From Cryptomeria japonica (taxonomy: Eukaryota; Streptophyta; Pinopsida; Cupressales; Cupressaceae), in NCBI RefSeq assembly GCF_030272615.1, contig NC_081413.1:98457239-98521238 (forward strand): a stretch of 64,000 nt of DNA. Direction: 5' to 3'. The position numbers were made by a program, and so were the translations under genes. Below the pieces are notes generated by a model. The model did no database searches. It saw only the letters and a program-made list of their open reading frames with translations, and was not told the origin of the DNA. Shown piece after piece: positions 10,516 to 21,470 of this stretch; position 1 is the first letter of the stretch, and each line of letters opens with the position of its first letter.

Positions 10516-11894
10516 TGAACCATTTATTTCCTATAAGCAATCATATGATATAAGCTTCCCAAAATCAACAATAATAGGCATTTCTTCTTCCATTCCAATC
10601 CTTCCACAAGAATTTTTAAAGAGATTTGCATTTTTTTTAACACACAGGAAGCAACTGAAATAATCAAATTTAAATTTCAAACAAGAAGAGATTATCCAAC
10701 CTTGAAGCAAACTAGCAAGCAAAATGATGAAAGAATCCCAGTCCTTGCAAACCAAATCGAATTCCAGCTCCTCTTTGAGAATGGTTTTCCAAATTTCTCT
10801 CCAAAAATTATGCCTCTCTTCCCATGAATTTTCAGGAATATATGGGTAAAATAATTTCAACCTAAACTTTCTAGGTTTAAAGTTTTTTCCACCAATCAGA
10901 TTAAATTATTTAAAAAGTAAATAGCAATCAGATTTTCTCTTTTCCAAAAACAATTCTTTTCCAACAATAAAATGCAAAAGTCAAATGGAAAGGTAAAAAG
11001 AAAAAGCTTTTATTAGATTTTCTATTTCCAAAATACTTTCTTTCTACATAAGCATTTAACATTTAAATTGCTAGGCAATTATTTATTTCCTTCCACAAAA
11101 TATATTAATGCAACTTTACACAATGAAATAAGCCAGTTAACCATTTAATCTAGAAAATCATTAATTTAATTAAATCAATAGTCTCATAGCATAATAATTA
11201 GCTAATTACGCCAACATAAGATAGCATCATCCATTCAATTAAATAACCATTTAGATGAATGAATGCATGCAAAACGAAGAATGATCAAATGACAACTCAC
11301 AAATGACCAAACCAAAGCACTATGACTCGCCTACTAGCCAGACAGGAAAGACAACCGACTGACAACACTCACATGAGTGTAACTACGGGTCACGTTAGGG
11401 TCCAACAACTATCTCCTCCACTCCCATCGAACATATAAGGCACGCTCAAACCTATGAAACCAGGTGGAGTCGATACCCCGTACTTACCCGATACTTGTAC
11501 CTGCAATGTCCTGCACCAAAGAACCACACGTGCATATAGACAAATATATATATATATATATAGACATGACATGCACACCAATAAAGGAGAATCATGACGC
11601 TCCCTGTCTCACCAGAGTGAGTGAAGGAACATCATCTCCTCGCATCCCATACACATGCAAACACACAACACATAAATAACGCATCGCACATATATGGTAA
11701 GAGTGTCAATCCATGATAATGATCCATAAAATAACATTAATCATAAGTATTGAGATACTGCATAACATCATACACCACAAATCTAGATAAAGCATGAAAT
11801 AACATCACAGAAAATTTGAATCAATATACAATAATATTCCACTGAAGTCAATCAAAAACATACAAAAAGAATCTAATCAAGGAGGGGTACTACA
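10516..11894 (-). repeat. gypsy 5' LTR, right piece
   Basis: This continues the LTR of 629-2,826 and ends in GTACTACA, the inverted match to its other end TGTAGTGCC. It contains a TA microsatellite at about 11,546-11,562 and no supportable ORF. The short ORFs in it lack any retroelement motif. Confidence 0.6.
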
Positions 11895-12117
11895 GGAAAA
11901 AACCAAAAGTTTAAAGAAAAAAATAAAAGTTCTATAAGAAATCCTACTATGTTAAAGATGATGTTGGTATTTTAGATGATGAGTCGGATTATGAAGATGG
12001 TGTTTGTTTGTTCAAGGTAGAAAAACATGGACCTAAACCTAGTAATAATAAGGAGATATCTCTAAAAGGTAATACTAAGATTGTAGAAATTGTTGCTTAA
12101 AAATTACATGTTATCTA

Positions 12118-12564
12118 AGTGATATAAATGAATGGTTGATTGATAGTGGATTTTCAAATCATATGATCAGTGACAAAAGTAATTTTGTAAAACTTGAAAA
12201 GTATGATGGTGGTTCTGTTAGATTTGGAGATGATCAGATTGTGCAGATTGTTGGAATAACTTTTATTACTTTTGATGGAAAACATAACACTGATAATGTA
12301 TACTATGTGAAAGGATTACATCATAATCTCTTAAGTGTTGGACAATGTGTGAGAATCGTTACAATGTTGTTTTTCAAGATGGTGGTTGTGAGATTTGGAA
12401 GAGGTCTAGAACTGTTATTGTTGCAGGAAAAAAGACAAGTGGAAACATGTATCAACTGGAGGCTACTACATGGAATTGCCTATTATCTTAGATTATTGAA
12501 AGTTGGTTATGACATCAGAGGATATGTCACATCAACTTTGATAATTTGGTGTAGATTAGTTTGA
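12118..12564 (+). pseudogene. R1 aspartic protease and pre-integrase region
   Basis: The protease active site is readable as WLIDSGFSNHM, followed by GGSVRFGDDQIV and the GLHHNLLSVGQ motif. After that the frame slips at about 12,345, and the pre-integrase part is only readable in another frame. The 215 bases before it carry the acidic tail of gag (DDESDYEDG-type) with stops. Confidence 0.8.
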
Positions 12565-12601
12565 CAAAAGTTGTGAGAGATTTACCAAGACTAACTAAAC
12601 C

Positions 12602-13522
12602 AGATATCAGTGTTTGCAAAGAGTGTCAAGTGGGAAAACAAACAAAGAGAACATTCAGAGGAAAGTGAGAGGAAATGAACAATCTTCTACTGAACTATTA
12701 GATTTGGTGCACATAGACTTATTTGGTCCCACTAGAACAAGGTCTTTACAAGGTGAGAGGTATTTCATGCTTTTATTGATGATCGTTTTAAAATGACGTG
12801 GGTTGTATTTTTAAGAGAGAAGTTAGAGGCATTAGAAAAGTTTAATATGTTCAAAGTTAGAGTTGAAAATGAAGTTAATAGAAGAATCAAATGCTTAAGA
12901 TCTGATAAAGGAGGAGAGTTTATTTTTAATGAATTTGATACTTTTGGTGAGAAATATGGTATTAGGAGATATTTCTCTGCTTCTAGGACACCACAACAGA
13001 ATGGTGTAGTGGAAAGATTGAACAAGACTATACAAGAGGCAACAAGAACCATGATCAAAGAAGCAAACCTACCAGAAGTTTACTAGAAAGAAGTAATACA
13101 TACTATAGTATACATTCTCAATATAATTCTATTCAGGAAGAGATATGGGAAGACATCATGAGTTATGACATGGAAGGATTCCATCAGTGAAGTACTTGAA
13201 AGTATTTGGAAGTAAATGCTACATCCAAAGAGATGAAGGAAATCTTGGAAAATTTGACAGCAAAGCAGATGAAGGCATATTCCTTGGATATTCTATAAAG
13301 AGAAAGGATTACCAGTGTTACAACAAGAGATTGAATAAAATTGTTGAAAGTGCAAATGTGAAGGTTGATGAAAACGTTTACAAAGACTCAGGTATACAAG
13401 TAGGATATGAATTAAATGATTTCCCAAGCAGAGAAGGAGAAGAGAAGAACAAAGAAGAATATAAGAAGAAAGAAACTCAGGTTTCTCTAACAACTATATC
13501 AAAAACTCTGAGATATGTTTAG
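12602..13522 (+). pseudogene. R1 integrase, frame-broken
   Basis: CKECQVGKQTKR of the pre-integrase zinc motif is followed by the integrase core. The three catalytic acids remain visible in LVHIDLFGP, CLRSDKGGEF and QQNGVVERLNK. A shift at about 12,775-12,793 splits the core, a TAG follows at 13,084, and the C-terminal part resumes from 13,187 with YLKVFGSKCYIQRDEG and GIFLGYSIKRKDYQCYN. It is close in sequence to the P1 integrase type but not the same family copy. Confidence 0.85.
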
Positions 13523-14206
13523 AAGAATTACTCTAAGAACCAAATTATAGGAGAAAAGAACAAAAGTTTTATTACAAGAAGCAAAGTTGCCAAAGAACAA
13601 GCTCTTCTATGTTTAATTTTTAAAACTAAACCTAAGATAGTTAAAGAATCTTGTAGAGATCAAAATTGGATGAAGGCTATGAAGGAAGAGTTAGATCAGC
13701 TTGAGAAAAATTAGACTTGAGAACTAGTCCCTAGACTAGCAGATAAGATTGTCATTGGAACAAAGTGCGTGTTCTGAAATAAGCTGGATGAAGATGGTCA
13801 TATTGTAAGAAACAAGGAAAGATTGGTATGCTAAGGTTACACACAAGTTGAAGCTATTAATTTTGAAGAGACATACACTCATGTTGCCAAAATGGAAGCT
13901 ATTAGGACGTTTTTGGCTTTTGCAAGATATAAAGATTTCAAAGTTTATCAAATGGATGAAAAGTCAACAATTTTGAATGGGGAACTAAAAGAAGAAGTTT
14001 GTATTGATCAACTAGAAGGATTTAAGTTGTTAGATGATCTGAATATTGTTTGTAGATTGAAGAAGGCATGTAAGGGTTGAAGCAAGTTCCTAGAGCTTGG
14101 TATGGAAAGCTAGACAAGTATTTATTGATTCAAGATTTCCAAAAAGAGTCCGCTGACAACAATCTTTACTTTAAAATTAAATTAGATAATATCTTAATTG
14201 TTGTAG
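13523..14206 (+). pseudogene. R1 reverse transcriptase, N-terminal part, decayed
   Basis: With several stops this stretch still shows the RT entry (NWMKAMKEEL, LVPRLADK) and the palm region in KDFKVYQMDEKSTILNGEL, but no YVDD box because element A interrupts it at 14,207. The downstream rest of R1 is not found in the window. Confidence 0.7.
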
Positions 14207-15378
14207 TGTAGTGTCCTAGAATTGTACCCTGCACAATTTTGACCACATTGGATCCTTACCTTATCGTTTGCACCCCTTGGCCTAATTGGGACCTGATTAT
14301 GCTCATGCCCCTCATGTATTGCACTATTTTTTACTTTTTCCATGCATTTGGCACCTTGTCCTAGCCCCAAAATAAGGTAGGACCAAGGAATGGCACCTTG
14401 GTCTTCACTAGGACCATGACGCCATGCTATGGTCCTCCTCATTTGGGGCCCCTCAAAAACCCAATTTAGCATTTTAATTTTGAGCAAGATTCTTATCTTT
14501 GTGTCAGTTCATGTCGAAAAATTAATTAGTTTTCTTTACGAGCAAGTATAAAAGGAGGCTTTCCCCTCTCATTTGGTAAACACGTAAAATCAAGCACATA
14601 TGACATCAATTAATCAAGCATTTAAGAGAAATTGAGCAATGATTAGTCTTCCTTCAAGCCTTGGAGCAACAATAAAGTCAAGATTCGAGCATTGAAGTAT
14701 ACATTTTCATCCTATTTTGTTGAAGACTTCGTGAAACCCTAATCCTATATGGAGACAAACAAATCTTCACAAAAAGAAGTATATCACTTGATTTTCAGTC
14801 ATTATTTAGTATCTCCCTCAAAAGGAGAATCTTCCATTACAACAATTTCAATTATCTTTATCTCAATTTCATGGTTAATTCCAAAAATGGGGTTTGACTT
14901 AGGCAAGCCCCTATTCCCAACCTATTCCCCTTTCTTTTTGTGTGTAGGAAGCGAATACAAAGCTACGATCTTTAGAATCAACATTATTTATAAAGACCAA
15001 TCAATTCCCCTTTAGTGTGGGAAAAGTTTGGAGGATCATGGTGATGGACACTATGGTCCCAACATTTAGGTGTTGTTTTGGGGATTAGATCCAAGTTAGA
15101 GAACATTTCTCAGATCCAAGTGCATAGCTCAATCCTGCATCTATATCTTGTTGTTTTCATATTTTTACCTTCATTTCCAACACCTTATCTTAATTCAGTA
15201 ATTCAACTTACAAAAGAGGGACCCCCAATTACATCCAATTAGTATTCAACCTTAATCTTTTTTAGTTTTTGACTGAATCTTTTGGATTCCCTCTCTTTTG
15301 AATGCAATGGTCAACCTAAGCAAAAATTAGTGATTTTCATCTCTCTTGGGGTAAAAACCCTAATTTTTCACTATTACA
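14207..15378 (+). repeat. element A left LTR
   Basis: It starts TGTAGTGTCC and ends ACTATTACA, directly before the primer site. It matches 20,491 onward over hundreds of bases. It carries a TATA element and a proximal pyrimidine-rich start region (CTTTCCCCTCTCATTTGG). Confidence 0.88.
14547..14555 (+). promoter_or_regulatory. TATA box of element A LTR
   Basis: TATAAAAGG is preceded by GAGCAAG. The same context, GAGGCAAGTATAAAAGG, stands in the LTR of element B (48,802), and a weaker TATAAAAT in A's right LTR (20,833). Conservation between the two families supports a real RNA polymerase II promoter. Confidence 0.7.
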
Positions 15379-15394
15379 TTTTGGTGAACCCGAC
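15379..15394 (+). other. probable primer-binding site of element A
   Basis: TTTTGGTGAACCCGAC follows the LTR end directly. Element B has TTTGGTGAACCTGA in the same place. I cannot assign the tRNA. It is not the tRNA-Met(i) type used by the copia elements here. Confidence 0.55.
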
Positions 15395-16121
15395 TACTTA
15401 GACCTTTAATTTTGATTTATGTTCTTAGATATAAGTGTACAAGCAATTTAAAATTCAAATTTTCATTTACAAGTTTGGTTTCCAAGAATTTTTTAAAAAT
15501 TTTGAGGTTAATTTCACTAAAACCCTATTTTTTGAATTTAAAAATGATCTTGTGAATTGCTTAATTTGGATTAATTATTTCAAATCTGAGTGTTTTTCAA
15601 TTTCAAAATTCAATTTTTCACCTACAAGTCAGATTTTAAATTTAAATTTCAAAATTAAGTGGTTAATTTCAAAAACCCTAATTTTTAATTTTTAAAATTG
15701 AGCTTGTGGGTTGTTTATCTTTTGAATTTATCATTTTAGAGCTAATTCAAATTCAAAATTGCAATCTTAGATCAAATTTCAAATTTAAATTTTAAAATTA
15801 AGTGGTTAATTTTAATAACCCTAATTTTTAAATTTAAATTATCCTTGTGGGTTGCCCAATTTTGGATTAATTATTTCAATTTCAAAATTGCAATCTTAGA
15901 TCTAATTTTTAAATTAAGAGGTTATTTTCAAAAATCCCTAATTTTTTAAATTTAAATTTTCTAGTGGGTTGCATGATTTTTCACAATTAATCTTTATCTT
16001 TCCAACATCACAAATCAATTTACTTATTTAATTGAACAATCATTTTTACAAATTTTTTTATTGTTCAATTATTAAAATTAAATTTCCAATTTTCAAATTT
16101 TCAATTTCCCTCCCTTAGTGC
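15395..16121 (+). other. element A 5' leader, AT-rich
   Basis: About 730 bases hold repeated blocks of the type 'ATTTTTAAATTTAAATT...TTGTGGGTTG', four or so imperfect copies of roughly 100-150 bp (for example from 15,510, 15,670, 15,830 and 15,935). No coding frame. Element B has a similar leader at 49,680-51,350. Confidence 0.5.
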
Positions 16122-17595
16122 ATGAGTTTTACTACTATCAATCTGACCTATAATATTCCCATGAGAAGAAGTTGTAGAATTAAGGCTTCCCAAGGTTTAA
16201 TTACCGAGGAGATGGAGCCTAATTTGGATAACTTATTCCATGAGGATGTTGGTGGTTCTTTCAATCCCACAAATGACATCATTTATCCTAATTATTTAGA
16301 TAATTCTCATGATATGGATGAATCACTAACTAGGGTTTTCATTGACCAATTGGTGAAGATTGACAATCAATTTGAAAATCTTCACCAATTGATGACTCAA
16401 CAATACCTAGAAAGTGAAACTCTACCATTAATTGACAGATTGAAAAGAATGGTTCAAAGTGATAAAATTGGTGTTGATATCTTGTGTGATATTTCTCATT
16501 TTTGATACTAATATCATGTCTATGAAGAGTTGTGTTGAAGTCCTTATTTATACACAACCTGCTATTCAAGACAACCAATTTGTTCCTATGACTATACCTA
16601 TGCCCAGTGTTCCCACTACTACATCTACTATCATGGCTACTTCCACACAAAATTTCATGCCTATACATGTTAGTCAAGGTTGGAACTCTAATAATCAAAA
16701 TTCTTTTATACCTCCTCCTACAATCCTTCCATTTCTTACCCAATCTTCTCCAATACCTACCTACAATAGTGTTCCACCTCCTTATTCACAACGCTCACCT
16801 TCATGTAATATTATCCCTCCTTATTCTCAACCCCCGTCTTCATATAAAAATACCCCTCCTTATTCTCAAGCTCGTCCTTCATACAACAATGTTACTCCTC
16901 CTTCTCAATCCAACATGTCCAATTTCAATCTATCCACCGAAGTTACCATCAATACTCTAGCTCAAATAGTGTCATCTTTACAACAACAAATCACTTCTAT
17001 GAATCAATCTAAGTATAATGTGCCCACATTTGATGTAGTGAGCCCATTATCCAATGACATTGTTTGTGATGTCCCTCCTAAACATGTAGAAGTCCCTTAA
17101 TTGGATCTTTATAATGGAAAAGGTGATCCGTTGTCTCATGTGAAAATATTTCCAAATTTATGTAGTGACTTTTCTCATGATCAAAGACTTTTGGCTAAAT
17201 TGTTTACTAAAACACTTAGAGATAAAGATTTTCAATGGTATTGTTCTTTACCTCCCTATTCTATTACTTAATTTCAACAATTGGCTAATGCTTTCATTGA
17301 ACAATTTCACAATAACATTGGTTGTAAGATTACTTTAATTGATTTGATGCATTGCAAGCAAGGTGTTAAAGAAAAAGTGACTGATTTTATTGGTAGATAT
17401 AAAAATTTGTATTCCCAAATTGCAATTCTTGTGCCTGATCAATATATTCAAAGAATTTTCATTTCTAATTTGCAAAAACAAATTAGAGACAAACTTCTCT
17501 TTTCTGAGTTTACTTCCTTTACACAGTTGTGCGTAGTACTTCACAATTATCACCTTACCATGAGTCAATTGGAACAATCCTCTTCAATGATCTAA
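16122..17595 (+). pseudogene. element A gag
   Basis: The start at 16,122 opens an acidic N-terminus in one frame. At about 16,500 the reading moves to the next frame, which then runs to 17,595 with only two TAA stops (17,098 and about 17,269). Residues in order: a Pro/Ser/Tyr-rich linker with repeated PPYSQ-type motifs, then a gypsy-type gag core (LYNGKGDPLSHVKIF, KDFQWYCSLPPYSI, QLANAFIEQF, NLQKQIRDKLLF). This is the retrotransposon gag fold that forms the particle. Its nucleocapsid-like motif lies downstream near 17,860. Confidence 0.75.
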
Positions 17596-17853
17596 AGGTG
17601 AAAGTGCTCAATAACCTTTTGCAAAGTTCAAACCAAATAAGAGATTCATCAAATTCAATGACAACAACAACACTCAAGTAGCTCAACTACAATAAAAGGT
17701 GTGCCTCCTTTGTCCAAATACTTTCAAAAATAATTCATTCCTCTTAATTAATCTTTGCATAGTATTATGTCACAACTATTACAAAGGAATGTGTTCAATC
17801 TTCCCTTATTAAATAAATTGACACAACTAAGCCTTTGTCACTTGCCTATGATT

Positions 17854-19189
17854 CCAAATCTTTCTACCAATACCATTGTCAACCCAATCATGACACTGAA
17901 AAGTGTTATTCTTGAGAAGTAAGATTCAAGATTTGACTGATAACAATACCATATATGTGGTTGGTGTGAATGATAAAAGAAATAAATCCATAGCTCCTCC
18001 TAATCAAAACCTTCAAATTTTCATATATCCTTTACCTTCCCACTCCACTAATGTGCTTGAGGTTGATTTCCTTGCCTTCTCTCTCAATGATGTTGGCCTT
18101 GAGTCTAATAATATGGTGAGCCTTATTGATAAAAGTGAACCTCCTAAAGACACATGCATTACATTTTATCCTAGTGAGACTATTGAAGCACCTGATGGTC
18201 CATTATATATCACTGCGAGAATAGAAAACATGAAGATCTCATGAGTTCTTATTGATTCTACATGTATGGTTAATGTGACAACTGAAGAATATCTTTATAC
18301 TTTACATTTGCATCAAATAACATATGATAAATCTGATGTGATAGTTAAAGTCTTTAATGGTTTCTCTTATCCCACTATAGGTTCTATTACACTTCCTATT
18401 GAGGTTATGTCTAAATTCTTAGATGTTGTATTTTCTATCATTCCTACATCTGATCAATTTCATGTGAAGTTGGGACATCCTTGGCTCTCTTCCATGAAAG
18501 AGATCGCTTCTAGTGTTCATAAGTGTTTGAAATTTCCTCATGGTAAAATTATAACTATTAATCATAGTATGTATCAACCTACAATGAGGCATGTAGATGT
18601 TTGTCTTAATTATTTTTGGTCTAAACAATTCCAACCTCTCCAATCAAGAAGTTATGTTCTTTTTAAATCCTATCAAAAAGGAAAAAATGAAATGATTTTA
18701 TCCTTGAGTAAAATTGGAACTTAGCCAACACTTAGTCTTCCTCCAACTAATGATCATATGCCTCTTCTTAAAGTTAAGTCTATTCTTCCTCCTAAGGATA
18801 GAAATATTATTTCTCCTAACGAAGAATCTATTCCTTCTCTTAAGGATGAGCCTAGTATTCCTCCCAAGGATAGAAAATATCTTCCTCCTAAGCATCAATA
18901 TATTCTACCTTCTAAGGATAAACATATTATTCCTCCTAAGGATGGACCTATCCCTCCTCCTGATGATGGACTTTGTCTCCTTCCCACACCTTCTATTCTT
19001 CTTTTATATGGTGCAGTTCCACCTCCTACATCTTATAAAGGGAAGCGCCTGACATCTCCTATCTTTCAACCTAATAGACCTTCTCATATGCATCATTCCT
19101 TAAAAGAAGAAAATAAACCTATGCCTGTTACTCCTACAACTTCACAACCTTCAACTAAAACTAAATCAAAGTGTTGTGCGAGAGAATGA
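17854..19189 (+). pseudogene. element A His/Cys motif, aspartic protease and PPKD-repeat tail
   Basis: Near 17,860 a knuckle-like sequence reads YQYH...NHDTEKCYS. From 17,903 one frame runs to 19,189 with stops only at 18,242 (TGA) and 18,722 (TAG). It contains a retropepsin active site in the form VLIDSTCMVNV (DST where DSG or DTG is usual), then the late motif VKLGHPWLSSM. After residue ~270 it becomes a low-complexity tail of LPPKD/IPPKD repeats (18,770-18,970). No RT begins where a gypsy element would place it. Confidence 0.72.
18770..18972 (+). repeat. in-frame PPKD peptide repeat
   Basis: Nine or so imperfect copies of a roughly 24-bp unit coding for I/L-P/L-P-K-D plus a few residues (CCTCCTAAGGAT core). 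A shorter version (LPPKDKYL, LPHKDYL) is in element B at about 51,625-51,710, which ties the two elements together. Confidence 0.7.
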
Positions 19190-19670
19190 TGATGGAGACA
19201 TCATGCAATATAAAAATACTTCTTTTCTGAAGATACCAAATCTTGATATAATTCCATTTGTTCAATCTTCTCCTAATCAAGAGGTTCAACCTAATTCTCC
19301 AAGACATAAAATGATTAAAACAAATGATGGCTCAAGTTCTATTCCTATTAAAGATTTTGTTTTTATTATCTTGATGAAGAAATCAGTGAGAATGTTGTAA
19401 ATGATGAGAATTTTGATCCTAATATTTCAGATGATGAATATGAATATGTTGATGTTGACAATGATTTATCTAAACAATTTTCAAAATCATTTATCCTAGC
19501 TCCTATTGATAGACAAAGTGACTCATCATTAGAGAATGGTCCTTGTTTGGAACTTGAGATAGTTCCATCTACTATGCTTGATGTTTCTCCTCTTGCATGT
19601 TTTCCACCTTCCAAAATAGTGATGAGAAAGATGGGGAGGTGGATGGTTTGCATGATTAGCTTCATTCATG
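19190..19670 (+). pseudogene. element A acidic ORF remnant
   Basis: Two overlapping frames continue after the PPKD tail. From about 19,373 one frame reads an acidic protein segment (DEEISENVVNDENFD, DDEYEYVDVDND) up to the CT microsatellite. No known domain is recognisable. It may be the end of the protease ORF or an extra ORF. Confidence 0.4.
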
Positions 19671-19678
19671 TCGTAGAG

Positions 19679-19696
19679 TCTCTCTCTCTGTCTCTG

Positions 19697-19763
<67 letters not shown>
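19679..19763. repeat. (TC)n / (GTCTCT)n microsatellite
   Basis: A compound repeat: about five GTCTCT units followed by a pure TC run. The predicted proteins across it (Leu-Ser or Arg-Glu repeats) are by-products. Confidence 0.95.
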
Positions 19764-19767
<4 letters not shown>

Positions 19768-20490
19768 TGTGATCTTCCTCTATTTGTCTCTCAATTCTTC
19801 TATTTTTCATCCCTAGTGTTTTCTACTTGAGGATTATGCAAAGCATTGAGATCACTTTTGGTCTCTCCCATGTTGACTCAAAAGACACATGTTCCCTTCT
19901 TCCATGGTGGTTTTTCTTTCTTTGGGGGATGAGGACAATTCTATGCATATATATATATATACATAATATACATTATTTATCATTAAAAGCACACTGACCA
20001 TAAAGTTAAGCAAAACCAACTTGTGTTTTGTGTTTTGTGATCATTATCCTTTGATTTGTCCTCTCTTGGGGGCATATTATTGTGATAACCTGCTTGTCTA
20101 TTTGGGTGTATCCTACGTTAAAGCAATTTCTCCCGATGAGGTGTATGTAATCTCTTTAACATGGTGGCATACACTCTGCTCAATGATTCTCTCTCTTGCA
20201 TATCTTGATACATAATATTACTTAGCGAACTTGGTATTTTGCTTTGTAATTTTGGTATTTTCATGACTCATAGTAAGAGAACCTTACTAGTTTGTAGTCA
20301 TGATTCTCTCTTTCTCTTTCCTTCAACATGTCCCTTTTACCTTGTTATCAAAGTTGTGAGATCCTAAAGTCCACTGGAGGCTTGGTGTATATTGCCTCCT
20401 CGATGGCTTGGTTAAAGTTTTCAATGTGACCCCTTTGTACTTTACCAAGAGTATGATTGACTTCATACTCTCTCTAAAGTGTGGACTAAA
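19764..20490 (+). other. element A 3' untranslated interior
   Basis: No ORF support. It contains a G tract, TTTGGGGGATGAGGACAAT at about 19,920, that resembles an internal polypurine tract, a TA run at about 19,949-19,961, and ends in GTGTGGACTAAA directly before the right LTR, the likely polypurine tract (element B: CTGGGGACTAAA). Confidence 0.5.
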
Positions 20491-20887
20491 TGTAGCATCC
20501 TAAAATTGTACCCCTTTGCAATTTTGACTGCATTGGGTCCCTACCTTAGCATTTCTGCCCCTTGGCCTGATTGGAACCTAATTATGCTCATGCCCCTCAT
20601 GTATTGCACCATTTTTTAACTTTTTCCATGCATTTGACACCTTGTCATAGCCCCAAAATAGGGTAGGACAAAGGCATGGTGCATTGGTCCTCATTAGGAC
20701 CATGGTGCCACGCCATGGTCCTCCTCATTTTGGGCCCCTCAAAAACCCAATTTAGCATTTTGAATTTGAGTGGGATTCTTACCTTTGTGTCAACTCATGT
20801 CAGAAAATTAATTATTTTTACCAACATTAAAGTATAAAATGAGGCTTTCCCCTCTCATTTGGTAAACACATGAAATTGAGCACATAT
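20491..20887 (+). repeat. element A right LTR, first part
   Basis: It starts TGTAGCATCC and follows the left LTR until element D interrupts at 20,888, a little downstream of the TATA element (20,833). The remainder resumes at 27,069. Confidence 0.85.
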
Positions 20888-21259
20888 TATAGGAGTTGAG
20901 AAATACAACCCCACAGTAGCCTGAAGATCTTCTACAAGCCGAATAACCTGTTACAAGGAGAAACAATGAAGCAAAATCTGAAGAACAAGAAAAACACAGG
21001 AAAAATATTCTCCAAAAAAGAGAGCTCCAATTCACCAGAAAAATGTATATTGAAAAGATGATACAATGAAAAGAAAAAAAAACTCTAATACGTCAAGAAA
21101 CCCTAAAAAGGGAAAACCCTAGGTTTGCACATAATAATAAATTAAAATAATTAATTATATGCACCTAATGTTAGCTTAAGTGTAAAAAGATAATTGGAAA
21201 CTTAAAGAATTAAACAAATAATGTTTAATTAATCAAGTAAAGACCCAATTACTCTAACA
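20888..21259 (-). repeat. element D 3' LTR
   Basis: A 372-bp LTR. On the minus strand it starts TGTTAGAGTAATTGGG next to the polypurine tract and ends CTCAACTCCTATA. The plus-oriented copy at 26,706 also ends in CCTATA before the primer site, so the unusual TA end is a family trait or an inserted spacer and not a single mutation. Confidence 0.8.
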
Positions 21260-21279
21260 CCCCCCCTTAAGCTAGACTT
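21260..21279 (-). other. polypurine tract of element D
   Basis: The minus strand reads AAGTCTAGCTTAAGGGGGGG just before the LTR. Element C has the same CTTAAGGGGGGG end at 31,851-31,862. Confidence 0.75.
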
Positions 21280-21470
21280 AGGGAGAAGCTAAAACCTAGA
21301 ACAACTACTGAAAGCATGAAAGATGGGTCTCGGCAACAAGGCCTGATCAGGTACCCAAATACAATGAAATCTCTATGAAACGGAGACAAAGGAGAAAACC
21401 CAGTGGGAAAAAACTCCTCTCCAAAAAGAGATAAAAGAACATGCTGAAAGAAGAAGAAGGAAAGAAGGCC

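Larger units (their letters stand above)
1..11894 (-). mobile_element. Ty3/gypsy-type LTR element, 5' part only, interrupted by copia P1
   Basis: On the minus strand, reading from 11,894 down to 1, there is a complete 5' LTR, a primer-binding site and the start of gag. The rest lies outside the window to the left. The LTR opens and closes with the inverted hexamer TGTAGT/ACTACA. It is split at 2,826/10,516 by a whole copia element. After removing that insert the LTR is about 3.58 kb, which is long for the family. The element itself sits in the gag region of an older plus-strand copia (R1). The superfamily call rests on the primer site and the short gag start, so gypsy is likely but not proven. 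Confidence 0.65.
11895..14206 (+). mobile_element. copia remnant R1, truncated at both ends
   Basis: Plus-strand copia coding sequence from the end of gag through protease, integrase and the first part of RT. The left end is cut by the gypsy insertion at 11,894 and the right end by element A at 14,207. No LTR of its own is visible. Numerous stops and shifts show it is older than both insertions. Confidence 0.85.

Noticed and set aside
10531-10860. 109-codon minus-strand ORF (Trp/Phe-rich)
   Set aside because: It lies inside the gypsy LTR with no motif and no frame continuity; probably chance.
19529-19816. Arg-Glu or Leu-Ser repeat proteins
   Set aside because: Both strands of the TC microsatellite; no conserved sequence beyond the end of the element A reading.
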